From the NCBI GenBank assembly GCA_000310025.1, contig FN649741.1, forward strand, positions 3,908,613-3,946,626: DNA of 38,014 nt, read 5' to 3'. Below, piece after piece: positions 1 to 14,000 of this stretch (positions are counted from its first letter, which is position 1; every line of letters begins with the position of its first letter). The stretch is from Ectocarpus siliculosus. Taxonomy: Eukaryota > Sar > Phaeophyceae > Ectocarpales > Ectocarpaceae. The notes below the pieces were generated by a model. The model was given only the letters and a program-made list of their open reading frames with translations. It was not told where the DNA came from and did no database searches. The position numbers and the translations under genes were made by a program.

Positions 1-3000
1 CCCGCCCAGGCCCGCCGCCCCCCCGTCGTTTTTGCTCCTCATCCCTGAGTTTTGGGGGGGGGGGGGTGATGTGTTGTGTTGGTGACGGTGGTGGTGGTGG
101 TGGTGGTTGGTGAGGTGGAGCAAGAAGAGGAGTAGCGGGGTTGGAAGGGCAGCAGCTTAGCGGCGGCATTCTTCGATGCAATTCGAAGGAACTTACCAAC
201 ATTTTCACCCCCTCCCCTCCCCTCCCTCCCCGAAACCAGGCAGGAGGCATTCGGTCGGGCGGGGGGGTGTTGTACCAGGAGACGAACTGCAGATTTTCAC
301 TGCGGGGTCTCCTGGTGTGCCTAGCGGTACTTTGCGTTCGACCCACTCCTGCTGCACAAACACCCGCCTCTCTGGTTTGACGCCGCTGACCGCCACGCGC
401 TTGACCGGAATCCCCACCCCCTCGCCATCCCATCCCGGAAACATCATCCCGTCAACATCATCGGCGTTGTTTCAACAGGCCACCGCACGGGAAAAAAAAA
501 AAACATACATCAAAAACATCACAACCAAAACATTACAAACGGAATCACCTTGCTGCTGCTGCAGCTTGGCCACCCTAGCCTCCTGCTGCTGAATCTCTAG
601 CAGCGACATGGCGGGCTGCCTCTTTCCGCCGCCGCCACCCCCGCCGCCGCCCCCGCCGCCCTTGCCCCAAGGTGTTGCCGCTCCCTGCTGGCCGCCGCCC
701 CCGCCACCGCCCCCACCGGCGGTGGCCTCTCTCTGGCGGCGGTGCTCTTCCGCCAAGGCCTGCTGCGCTTGGGCGGGCGTGTGGAGGGCCGCCTTCTGGG
801 CCTGGCGTTTCCCCTCTTCCGCCTGCCGTGCGTGTATACATGGGGGACGGGACGGGATGGGGTGGAATGGTACGGAATAGGGTGCAACACGTGGTTGGGA
901 GGGTGTGTGGAGGGCCACTTTCTGGGCTGGCGTTTCCCCTCTTCCGCCTGTCCTGCGTGTACATGGGATGAGACGCGATGGGACAGGGACAAAGGAACCA
1001 CAGTACAGGCAGTATAAAAGTGATCACACCGAAATGGGCGCAACCCATAAACCCTACAACAAACAGCCTGTTGCGTTCCATGCTCCGCCTCAACTACTCC
1101 AAAGAAAACTTGTGATTGCAGAACGCTTGTCATATCTACCTCAGCACTTATCCATACCTGGATTTCGGCAAGGCTCTTCTTGGGACCCGTGGCCACCGCG
1201 TTGCTGCCCCAAGCCTGCTGCTGCTGCTGCTGCTGCGCCGCCGCTGCGGCAGACGCCTTGGCCGCCTCCTGCTTGAGCTTCTTCTCGTAGGCCTGATGAG
1301 AGGACAAAGTTAAACACGAACGGTACACATACATAGGCCGATGGGTTCAATCATGGCACACACAACACCACCCTAGCAAAGCAGCCACAGGAGCGTACGA
1401 TAACCAGACAGAAAAAATAACGAATACCACACGATAAAACCAGCACCCCATGGGGCAAAACTAGGATCGACGACAAACAAAAACACCAGGTTGAGTAAAT
1501 CCTCCACACAAAAAGTCAGGACGGAACACATGTCAACAACGATCACAACAAACACCAGCACGACAACACAGACCCCCCCAAACCCATAGCATCAAAGCGC
1601 AGCGCAGCGCCGCAACAAATGACACACCTTCCGAGTCTTCTGGCGAGCCTTCTGGTTCAGACCCGGTGGAATCACCGACACAACAACCCCCCCCCCCGGC
1701 AGTTACACAGAGCTTACAATTGTCTCTGGAAGTGAAAGCACCAGAAAAAAAACTAAGTCATACGCAGCTGTCATCCGTACGCAAGGAAGTAAGCACAAGA
1801 CGCCGAACACCCTTAGCAGGATGCAGCGCACCCTTCATGCGACTCGCCGAATACCTCACGGCGCTTCGCGCTTGGTGATGTGAGAGCCTGGTCCGGTGAG
1901 AACCCGGCGTGCTCCGTCCCGGCTTTGGAGGGATGCGAGGTCAATGGTCTAACGACTACGGCATGCACGACTATGAGTATCCCCCCCGCCCCGCCACAGC
2001 CCAGCGAAGGCGCCAAACACACACACACAAACACACACCTTCCGGGCCTTCTGGTTGAGGCCCGCCGGGATGGCGCTAGCCGCCGCAACGAGCGGGACCG
2101 GCTGAGGCTTCTCCGCTGCCGGCTTCTCTAGCGGCTCCCCGGTGGGCCCCACCAGCGGGGACGGCGGCCGCGTGGGATCCGCGGCGGGGGCGCGAGAGGC
2201 CTCCGCCGCCGCGGCCGCCGCTGTTGCCGCCGCCGCCGCCGCTGCCGCCGCCTGCTGTCAAAACCGACGCAGAGAAAATGCGGCATGTTCATAGATAGAC
2301 GCAACAGACGCGTGTGCGATTTTTTTGCAAGGGCAGCAAGAGAGAAAGGCAACATGAAGTGCTTTTTTTTGGTTGGCCTACATACCCTTCGCGTATTCAC
2401 GTACCCGCTGCTGCTCTTGTTGCTGCTGCTGCTGCTGCTGCTGCAGCCGCTCCTGCTGTTGCTGAGCCTGCAGACGCTGCTGCGCCTGCTGCTGCTGCTG
2501 CTGCGCCTGGCTCGCCTTCTGCAAGACAACGAGGGCAGCAACCCACAGCCACAACCAAAAACATGTCATATTGTTGGGTGCCCAAACGCCGACAGTAAAC
2601 GCGCCAAGCAGAAACCCGTGCCTACGGTTTGGTGGCACCAAGATCACCTCACTACAAGCTATCACCATCTTCGCCGCTACTTGTACGAGAAAGGTGGCGC
2701 AGCACCAGTGGTGGAGCTCTAAAAAACACCACAGGTGAATACAACAGGGCGCCTGTAACATCACGCTCTCCCCGAAACGAAACACCAGCAGCAGTTACAG
2801 TAAAATAAACTCCTCCACCAAAGAACAAGCTCCAGCGGTACAGTAGTGGCCTCTTGTTCAAGGGAGGCTGCATCGCACCCAACGGACTCCGCTGTGGCCT
2901 TCTACCATGCCATGAAACCCCCACACTCCCGTTCCGAGCATGAGACGACCTGAACAAGGCATCTGTGTCAACACGATTTCGCCAGCCTCGCGCCGGGACC

Positions 3001-4283
3001 GATCTACTGCTGTACCCATGCTTCTCCGGGCCCGCGCTAGTATTGTACTGCCAAGGGATACTAACTCTGGGTCATGATCCACGTTCGGCATAGCCACCAT
3101 CCAGGGTGCTGCTGCTGCTGCTGCTGAAGTGGAGACTTACATCATCACAGAAGGAGGGCAAGAAGGGGACGAACGAAGGACCTAATCCTAACTCTAACCC
3201 AACTTCCCCGATTGCATACTTTATCCAGCATGTTTAGACAAAAGAAAAACCCTGCCAAGGCTACTGGGAACGAAACACTCTCGACGTCTAAGACATCCAC
3301 CTTCTTCTCATTTAGACATCCATTCCTTCCTCTCACCTGTGTCAGCAGTTGCTGCTGCTGCTGGTTTTGCTGCTTCTGGACCTGCTGCTGGCGTTGGGCC
3401 TCCAGCCTGCGCCTGCTCTCCTCCTCCTGATCCCATCGCGCAAAGAGAACAAACAAAAACAAACCGAACCGACAGAAGACAATCCAGCGGATTCAGACTC
3501 GTCTCTTCTCCGTTTGAGGGGGTCTGCATGTCCTTAGGTTCCACGTGAGGGTGAGCATAGTATCTTATGCGACCTACATTGCCTCGAAATTGTTAAAATA
3601 GAGGTATGCGCATGCATCACAAGGACGCATGCCCCTGAGCACGAACAAAGAAACAAGACAAACACAACATTTTCGCATCCCGTCCAATGCGTATGTAAGT
3701 ACAACACGACATTCGAGGATATTTTCTTGTATGAAAAAAAAAAAAAAGCACACCAGAGAGCCTGTAACGCATGTATCGAAAAAAATGGCCAAACGAATGA
3801 TCACAGAGATCCTGCCTTCGAGAATGCCAAGTATGTTACACACACAATCAGAGAGGACTTCACCCAAGAAAGAAACAAATACACAAAACACACACGCGCC
3901 TGGATCTCCATAAGGCCCTTCTTCGCCTCAGGCTGCTTGGTAGCCCCGCCCCAGGCGTTGCCGGGAGGAGGCGGAGGAGGGGCAGGGGCTGTGTTGTCTC
4001 CGTCCCCTCCCTGCTGCTGCTGCTGCTGCTGGGGCGGCGGTGGTGTAGCAGGTGGCGGCGGCTGCTGCTGCTGCTGCTGAGCCTGCTGCTGCTGGGCTCG
4101 CTGCTGCTGGGCTCGCTGCTGCTGAGGCTGAGGCTGCTGCTGCTGCTGAGCTTGCTGTTGAGCTTGCTGCTGCCGAGCTTGCTCCTGTTGAGCTTGCCGC
4201 TCGCGTAACTGCTGTTGAGCTTGCTGCTGCTGTTGCTGCTGCAGCAGCTGTTGACGTTGCTTTTCTGCCTCTTCGGAAGCAGA

Positions 4284-4317
<34 letters not shown>

Positions 4318-5276
4318 ATCGCTCGAAGGTTGTTGCTGCTGCCGCTCTTGTTGGTGGCGGAAACTCCTTCCACCTGCGGTGATCCCCAAGCGTCCAGGAT
4401 GTTTGCGGACGACCCCCTCCTCGATCCGGACCCCTGGTTAGCCTCTTCCGTCACCGTCGTCGACTTTGCCTGCGACGCCCCAAAGGCATGGCAGCAGCGG
4501 TGGCAGCAGCGGCGGAAGCAGCGTCAGCGACAAAGAACAAGTACCCTCCGCAGTCAGCAATCAAGTGCTGGGCGCACGCACACACCATGCGTGCCCAACA
4601 GCGGTGTACGCAACCCCCGTTCGAAATACGAACGAGCAAGGCGCAACAACACCCACCATCTATCGTACACGGACCGCTGTACACCACCACTTAGAGCGAA
4701 CCAGCAACTCGCAGTGTCCCTGCTGCCGGGCCTGGAGCGGCGGTCAGCCGGTGAACCGTCGGCAACCAACCGTGGTTGGCCCCACAAAACATGACGTCCT
4801 CTGGACCGATCGATCATCAAAGCTCAGCATGAAAATAGTGGTGGCGCTACGTAGGCATGGCCACATTGGAACTGTCTCGTCAAGAGTTTGCTGCAAACGT
4901 ATCGATTGGTTCGGACACCGGACACCCTTTGTCGTCGTGGAGATGCCGTACTCCGTGGTCTTAAAATCGGTCACACGGGGGTGTGGTATCTAACGTCACC
5001 TACGGTAGCAGCAGTTGCTCACCCAATCGCAGTCATGAGAGACGGCGCCGAAAAACGGGCGCGCCCTTTGGTGATGATGACACCAGAACTACCACACACT
5101 GTATCCGAGATTCTTTGTAGCGCACCTGTTCACGTTCGCGCTGCTGCTGAGCCTGCTGCTGCTGCTGCTGCTGCAACTGCCGCGCCTGCTCTCGTTCGTG
5201 CAGAAGCATTTGTTGTTGTTGCTGCTGCTGCTGCCTCTGGAGGAGCATCTGCTGTTGCTGATCCTCCTGCTGCTGA

Positions 5277-5313
<37 letters not shown>

Positions 5314-7007
5314 TCAAGACCTGCTGCTTCTGCTGCTGGATGGCGGCTTCCTCAGATTCTTGGGACATCCGCCTCTGTTGCTCTTGCTGCTGCTGCTGCT
5401 GCTGCTGCTGCCGCTGCTGCTGCCGGAAAGAGACATAAGAAGGACATCGTCACCAACAGAGGATATTTAGCCACATCGATAAGAAGTACTGGAAGTCTTA
5501 GTCTAAGTCTTGGTCAACTATTTACCCAAGGAGGAAAGGTGGGGCAACACACACACACAAAAAAAAACTCCACCTTCCTCCTGTGCGGCCCCGACTGCTA
5601 CGTCAAACATAGGCACCGGTAAAGCGGTAGGTGTGTAGACTGGCGCCTGAACAGAAGGGACGAAAACATGACCAAGTTGCATCAAAACGCACGAGTCGAC
5701 CACTGGACACACAGGGCGACAACAAGGAAGAGAACGGTCGCCTCAACAAAAACACCTCGCCACGCAAAAAAAAAAAAAAAAAACGCCCCGAGCCCCGAGC
5801 GATTCATACACGCGCACCAGCACGGTACATGTGGACCATGTACCCCATCCATTCAAAACACATCACAATCCCCCCATTTCGTTCCGAACCCGTTTCCGTA
5901 CAATACCCCTTCTCAGATCCCACCCCTTTTCTCGTTCCACAGAAAACCGTCCCTGTCACCCTTCTCACCGCGTCCTGGCGATGATAGCTGTTGCTGTTGC
6001 TGTTGCTGTTGTCGATACCGTTGCCATTGCCATTGCCGCCCCGCGAGGCCTCCAAGAAGGCCGTCGTCGCTCCCTGCCCAGGAAAAAGCCTCTCCAAGGC
6101 TATGAACTCCCCCGTCACGCCGCGCCGCACGGGCAGGTTGCGCTGACAGCAAACACATTGCACGTCAGCAGAGAGGGGAAGGGGGACGGGGGGACGGGAG
6201 CGTGGGGATGGGAGGGCAGAAGGAGAGGGGGGTGGATCCAACCCCCGCGGAACCCCCCGCGGAACACTAACTCAAGCTGGCGTGGACACCGGCCTCGCAT
6301 TGGAGGGAAAGACCATGCCATGACGACACTCTGCAAGCTCTCGTTCGCGGAAAAGCAACGCAAAGGTCGACCCGCTCCAATCCGATCCGATCCGATCTGC
6401 CCAGTTTGAAAGTCGCCGTTCACTTCGTTCGTCACGATATCAGGCACAGATCACATCACCCCGACGAATATCTCTGGCGAGAGATGCAACACACTGGTAC
6501 CCAAATACCTTTAAACCTTGGTACGAAGCAAATCGCATCCAAACAATGTCTGGGTAGACACCAACACACCAAATACTCCCGAGCATATATCCAGACCAAA
6601 CGAAAAAAGTAAGCGTAGCCTTCCCCGCGCGTGACCCAGGCTGGCGCGTCCCAAAACATATCCCGAAAAAAATCAACGGGAGGACAACACACACACGCGA
6701 AAACTGTTTACTCGTTGAACCGATTCGGTCCATTCAGTCTTCTGCACATGGAGCGCATAAGCAACCGTGAGAATAAATGAAAGCACCTGAAAGTAGCCTG
6801 CCTCGAACCACTGCCTCATCTCCGACCCGTCGAACGGCCCCTGGATGCGATTCTGCGGGTCTAGGTAGTACCACCCCGATCCCCCTTCCCCTCCGCCGGC
6901 CCCCCCGCGAGCCGCGTCCGCCGCCGCCGCCGCGGCCGCAGCCGCAGCCGCCTCCCTAGCCTCGGCCGCTTCGCTCGCAGCAGCCTCCGCGGCCGCTGCC
7001 GCCTGCA

Positions 7008-7038
<31 letters not shown>

Positions 7039-10000
7039 CATGCGGTGGAGCTGCTGGAGCTGCTGCTGCCGCTGCTGCTGCTGCAGCTGCAACTGGTGCT
7101 GCTGCAGCTGCTGCTGTTGGGCCGTCGATGACGATGACGAGCCATCCCCCGGCTGTTGCTGCTGCATCTCCGCGCGCACCGCCTCCGCCAGCTGCTGCTG
7201 CTCAAACAGCTGGAGCCTCCTCCTCTGCTGTGCCTGCTGCTGCAGCAGGAGCTGTTGCTGCTGCTGCGCCTGGTGCTGTTGGGCCTGATCGCGCGCGGCG
7301 GAGGAAGCGCGCAGCTCGCGTTCTCGTAGCTGCTCCCTCTGGGCCTGCTCGAGGGCAAGACGTTGGCGATCAGAACGCTCCTGAGACGCAACACACAAGA
7401 TTGGGGGAGGGGGGGGGGGGGGGTACTCTTACGTTTTGCATGCCTTAGAGGTTAGACCATTGACCACCCGTCCTTTGAGAGGACGGGGTTGGGAGGGCAA
7501 ATAAAGTTATCGTGAGCAAGACCCAAGCGACAAGCTCTTGCTATTCGAAAATAAATGGATTTTGCTTCCCGTGACAAACTAGACACTTTTCACAGCGTTT
7601 TTCTCTCCGAATATACATTCGGGGTGGTGCCATCGTAACAGCAAAACCATCACCAGCGGCCGCCACCGCCGCTGCTGGCACGGTTGTAAATCGGCGCCAG
7701 CCATGCTAACACGCTTGGCTATGCGTAGGGTGCATGCAGCCCCGAACTGCAAACAACCCGTCCAACAGCAGCAGCGCCCACGTCATCTATAGTCTGCACA
7801 TGTACGATGCTGCAAAAATAGGCAACATCAACTTCGATCACGATCTCGCTCAACTCAACAATCGGTCCACGTCATCAGCCATCCCCCCCACTATTCACCT
7901 GGAGAGCGGTCTCCTGCATCTGGGTCAGGTGTCTCGCCGCCTGCTGGGCCTGGCGCTGGAAGAAAAACATTGGCAGAAAACACACAACACACGAAAAAAA
8001 TAATAATTAACAACGACGACAAGGAAACACGCGAGGTCAAGGGGGGCGTACTCTTATGTTTTGCATGCCTTAGCGATTAGACCATTGACCACGCGTCCTC
8101 GCACCGATCACCGATCTCCAATCGTTCCTTCGAAATTTGCCAAAGGAGAGGGGAGGAGGGGGGGGGGGGTATCCATGTGTTGCCGGGTACAGCACATGCG
8201 GCGGGCTCTGCACCTGCTGCTCGGCAAGCTGGTTGGCCTGCTGCTTCTGGAGCTGCTGCTGCTGAAGAAGGTGCGCCTGCTGCTGCGCCCGTTGCTGCTG
8301 CTGGTACAGCTCCCGGTGTTGCTGCTGCTGCTGCTGCTGCAGCGTGCGGAGCCGAGCCACCTCCGCCTCCCGCTGCAAGCGCTGCGGCCGCGAGGGTAAG
8401 TCAATGAGTGGTTTTGGACGTTTTCTGTCAGTACGCAAACTCACAGGCAAGCACCTCGTGGGGAAAGGTGGGGCAACAAAACAAAAAACAAAAAAAATGT
8501 GTGACCTTCCTCTTGTCTGACCCTGGCTGATACGTCAGGCATATATGCCGAAAGGCCTGTAAACCGGCGCCAGAATAGATGGGACGAAAACACGAACACA
8601 CACACAACAACAACAACAAACCCAAGGGGGTGGTTTCTTCTGTTTTTGTTGCTTTCTCCCGTTGCTGTTCCACTACCGTACCAGTAATGTGCACGTGTGG
8701 ACTAACAAGACCGGCGGCGGAGTAGCAGACCCCCCCCCCCCCCACGAACCCTCGCCCCCAAAACTTGTTGCGTCATTCATTACCTGTTGCTGTTGCTGGC
8801 TGTGCTCGAGGAGGTGCTCCCGGTTGCGTTCCTCCTGGTGCTGCTGCTGCTGCTGCGCGAGCTGCCTCGCCTGCTGCTTCTGCAGGAGCTCCGCGTTAAC
8901 CTTTCGCGGGAGCAACGGCGCACGCAGGACAACGAGGCGCGAGCGACGGCACGGCCATGCGGGGGGGGGAGAGGAGGAGATGACAAAAAAGGTTTAGGAC
9001 ACTACGGGAAACAACCTGGCGTGGGATCTACCAAGAGGGCGGGGCAAGGCCGGAGGATAATACGGTACCCACCTGCTGGTATCTACGGACATTGTAGACG
9101 TAGCGTAGTTGACAGACAGAAGATGGCGTGATGAGACCAATTCTGCCAGAAAATACTCTACAAGATACCAAGGTGGCCCCCACGGCAAAAGTAGAAAACG
9201 TGGGGCGGAAAACGTGAGACGCAAAACGTGACACACACATACACACGGATAGCTCTTGCACCATCCGAGTAAGTACGTTGGCCCTTGCTCCCACGAGACA
9301 AGAAGGCTCACACACACACCGCAGAACGCAGCGAACAACAACAAACGTGACACGTTGGGGGGGGGGGGCGGGGGGGAGGGGGCCCAACACAACGACACCC
9401 CGACGAGAAAAAAAAAAAGAGTTTATCTTCAAAGTTCACCTGCAGCTCCCTCTGCTGGGCCTGAAGACGCCGCTGGAGGGCCTCTTGCTGCATGAGGATC
9501 TGGTGCTGCCGGTGTTGCGCCTGCTGCTGCTGCTGCTGTTGCTGCGACTGCGGGGATGCCTGGGCGTCTTCCCTCGACTGCTGCTGCAGCTGCTGTTGCT
9601 GCTGTGAGTGAGCGGCGGACTGGTCATGCAGCATGGACAAGAGATCGGCGCCAGGATCGGGTCGGCCTTGCTGCTGCTGCTGCTGCCGCCGAAGCGGCAA
9701 TCGGCAGACCGCACGAGAAAGAGGGGGGGGCGTCAGAGACAGGGAGAGAGAGGGGAAGAGACAGACCGGCAGGCAGACAAGAGACAAAGAGAGACAAAAA
9801 TGAAAAAGGAAGTCAGCCCCTCGTCCAAGAAACGAGCTTGAAACGAAAAGACCCCCACCAACAAGCACTCCTGCTACATTGCTACAGTACCACGCAGGAC
9901 AAACCCCCGGCCGCTTCCAATAATCCCCTCCCTTGCCCTTCTCTCGTCCGTTAATAATACCACACTCGTACGCATAGGCCGGACCTAACATTGTCTCGCA

Positions 10001-11052
10001 ACAACAGCGACACAACAAGGACGGACGCGGGCTACACACGAGCCATCTCCCGCCAGACTTGCAGAAAAACGCGGCTACGTCTGTACCACACCGAAATCTG
10101 CCAAGATGAAACGAACACTGCGACACACGGCCAAACTTATCATACAACCAAAGGGTAACAGCAGCACGGCAACACCAACACACAATCTTTCTTGCCCCCT
10201 TTCCCACCACGCACCATGCCGTACTGGGCCTTCCGCAGTGACCCCGCCGTCGCGCGCCGCCGCCCCATCCGCAGCGCCACCCCCCGCGGAGGAAATCGCG
10301 GCACCCCCGCCGCCCCCGCCAGTGGCGGGTTGCGCCGCATCTTGCGGAAAGATGCCGAGATCGGCGAGGATGTTGAACCGCTGCGCCGCGGAGGTTGCCG
10401 AGGAGGACGGGGGCATGGCCCACGGTTCCCTGAGAATCCGTTCCATGGTGGGTCATTGTTGCGGTAAAAACCGTCGTCAAAGGGCCACAACCGTGTGGTT
10501 TATCGGAGACCGGGGGGGGGGGGGCAAGAGAAGGTAGGATTTGCGTGGTTGGTTGTTTGCCTGGCTCACCCGTCTGGTCCACTTTCCGAGCGTTCCGAGG
10601 TCAAGAACGACCGGACAAACTATGCGATCGGCATCTACATCGTCTTTCTTTCACGTCCTCTTCATGCCTCACAGGCAGGGCTTGTACGTGATGGCACTGA
10701 GCCTCAAAAACAATTTTGTCTTTCCGCGGGACGTGGTCGTCCTCCTCCAGAAAATTAACCTTTATTCCGTTCCGACCACCACCCCCTCTTCTCTAATATC
10801 TCTCACCTCAGCAGCGGCAGCAGAAGCAGCAGCAGCAGGGGGAGCGGCACCGCCGGGGCCCATCGCCCCCATATTCCCCTGCGATCCAATCCGCGAGCCC
10901 CCCTCGAACGTCCCCGCCCCCCCCTGTTGCGCCAGAGAGCGTTCGGCGTTCTGCTGTTGCTGCTGGAGTTGAGAAGGGGTAGACGACACCGAGGTCGGTC
11001 CTGCTGCTGCTGCTGTCGTCGATGCCGCTGACGCGGGCTGAGCTTCCGTCGC

Positions 11053-11089
<37 letters not shown>

Positions 11090-14000
11090 TGCTGCAGTTG
11101 AGACGCGGAGGAAGAGGACGAGACGGAGGCGGTCCTTTTGCGCTGCTGGAAGTCCTCGTCCCTCGCCTTGCGCCTCGCCTCCTCTTTCTGCTCGTGCAGC
11201 TCCACGCCCTCCTGCGTGGGTTTCGAGGCAACAGACAAGGCGAGACATGACACGGCACAGCAAAAGCGGGACGTGACGTTCGTCAAGAACACGAAAAAAC
11301 AACACGTGACACGTATTGTAGTACAAACACACCAATCCCCTAATGGTGTATCTAGAGCACTATGATGGTCATGACTACCAGGACGACAGAAGACACCCGT
11401 GCAGAAAAACAAGAAACAAAGTCGTGTCCACGAACTCGGGGAACACCACCACCACCAACAACAACAGCAACAACAACAACAACAGAGCAAAACGGAAAAC
11501 GAACGAAATCCACCACCGCCAAGCGGAACACAACATGCGTGTGTCAAGCAAGGTCTCAACTAAAGTTCTACCACTTTTCAATACAACATACAGTATGACA
11601 GGCGCGGCAACTGCCCGACTATGGGACAAACATCTCGTCTTCCACAAACACCAGTGCATCCGTCGCGCGTGGACAAAAACGCTAACGTACGTGCATCGCA
11701 TAGCACCCAACTCGGTGTACGAACTTACTATTACCAATATTCGGCATCACACGCCAGGGAGCTCGGACCAACACAAACACAGACGACAAGCCGCATTTCT
11801 TTCTGTATGCATCCACTCTCGAAATATCTCCCCTCTCTTACCATGCGGCGCTTCATGCTGTCCATCTGCTCCTGGAACTTGTCCGCCTTCTGCGCCATCG
11901 ACAGAAGGTCCATCCCTGAGGAAGGAAGGCGGGGCAAGCAGCCAGCAAGCGGTGTAAAAAGGGACGCATGTGCTACGTTTCACGCCGATACGCGTGACCA
12001 TGAACCGCTCGTTACTCTTGGGGGTGGCACACCAACCCTACCCCTCCTACGCGAGAGACAGCGGGGGGGCACGAACACAGCTGCCGTGATTGCTGCGAAA
12101 CACCCTCAAGATGATTCCTCAATACATGCTCTGTCGTGGTGGGGGTTGAGACAGCTATTTGGCTGCATTATCTGCTTTCGTGTGGATAGATAGCGCGGGC
12201 CTCCTTCCGAGCTATGAAAACGAACAGACTGTCACTCACGTTACACGCGCAGACTCCTTTTAGTATGTTGGCACGTAAGGCGAACGCACCAGACAGCACT
12301 ACTGTTGGTGCCAGCACGAACCTCAGACTATTGCTGAGATTCGTTTCTCATTTTCGCTCTATGGGGACCCCAACAGCAACTATTAGATCACAGTGTACAT
12401 GTAGAGTTTCGACTGAGCACCTGTTCTTATGGCCAAGTGCTTGATTTTTTTTTGTTGAGCCTGAATTTCTTGACTGAGCACCTGTTCTTATGGCCAAGTA
12501 CTTGATTTTTTTTGTTGAGCCTGAATTTCTTGACTACCAGTTGCTTCAGTGCCGGCACTCACGGTAGCACTAGGGCAACAACCAACAACACCGACCACCG
12601 CATCATCTCCTGACTACACCAACAGCAACAACGACGACGACGACACAAGATACCACGGTTCAACCCCCCCCCCCTCTCTGCTCGTACCTTCGACTCCGTG
12701 GAGACCCCCGCTTCCATCTGCGGCGTGTCCTCCACCGCCGCCGCCGCCCACATCGTCCCACAAGTCGTCCTCGCTCTCGCGCCTGGCATGGCAGAGCGCA
12801 GCGACAAACAGGAGCACCCATAAATGAAACACAACGCTAATGCGTACATGCACACACGTACACCGCACCGGTACGTTATCTATGCGCTAGTCGCGAAGCA
12901 AAAAGAAAAAGAAGGCCCTCGTCTCGAGTCCAGCAACCTTTCTGATAGATCACAAGAGGGCAGCAGCAGGTGTGTAGTACCGAGTACCGACCGTTCGGCA
13001 AGGAAACCAACTCTGAAACGAACGCGCAAGGAGAACTTGAAACCGTTTCCGCACGATTACACTGCTGTCATCCTCTCGCCTCTGTGTTTGCACGCCTGAA
13101 ACGGCAACAGGCTCCCTCCGCATCTGGGTCGCTACACACCCAGAGACATACACCACACGTCACTGAACACTTCCCCAACACTTGGTTCAAAACCTTGTAT
13201 CGATAGTGGCAAGCTTTGGAACACAACGCCAAACGAACACCCTCCATAATAGACGCTACCAACCCGACACAATTAGCTCTGTAAAAAAACAAATGAAAAA
13301 AACAACACATTATTGGCACCACAAAACAGCTGTGAACCGCACCAAGCGGGACTGGGAGATTTCTGCCTCGATAGGACCTAGTCAACGTGTTTCAGCCCAG
13401 ACAAACGTGCAAAGGTGCACTAAATAGGCCTAAGCGCACGTTCGGCACTCCCAAAGAACAAACCGTGCGTTCCAGCGTGGGCTACGTATTCGAACACAGG
13501 GAAGGACATGCCAAAATTGGCAGCTCCCTGCTTCACGTTCAAGGGCTCGCAACTACGGCGTTTGCGGCCGACGCCCGCGCCACCGCGTGACACCGATCAC
13601 ACATACCCGCCGTCGCCTCTACTGTCGCACCGGCAAAACACCTTTCTTTGTCTTCATCCTCACCGGTGTACGTGGGAACGATCGCCCCCTCCGCCCCAGC
13701 GACCCCCGCCCCCGCCACCCCCGTGTCCGGGGGCAGGGGGGGCTCCGCCCCCGCCCCCCGGTCCGTCATCCCCTCCCCCCCAACGAGAACGTCTGCCCCT
13801 CATAGGTTGACGCTCGGCCGCCGCGGCCCAAATCTGCCGGGTGTAGTTTGTGGTCGTTTTTTTCCCGGAATATGGACACAAATTAGTTGGGGGACGGGGG
13901 GGGGGGCGTACTCATGTTTTGCATGCCGTAGCGGTTAGATCATTGACCACGCGTCCTCGAGAGGACGGAGCATTGTTCCCACAGGACCGATCACCAATGG

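Noticed and set aside
4052-4441. Long Ala- or Leu-rich plus-strand ORFs opposite the CAG exons
   Set aside because: They are frame shadows of CTG/CAG repeats in the minus-strand GYF gene.
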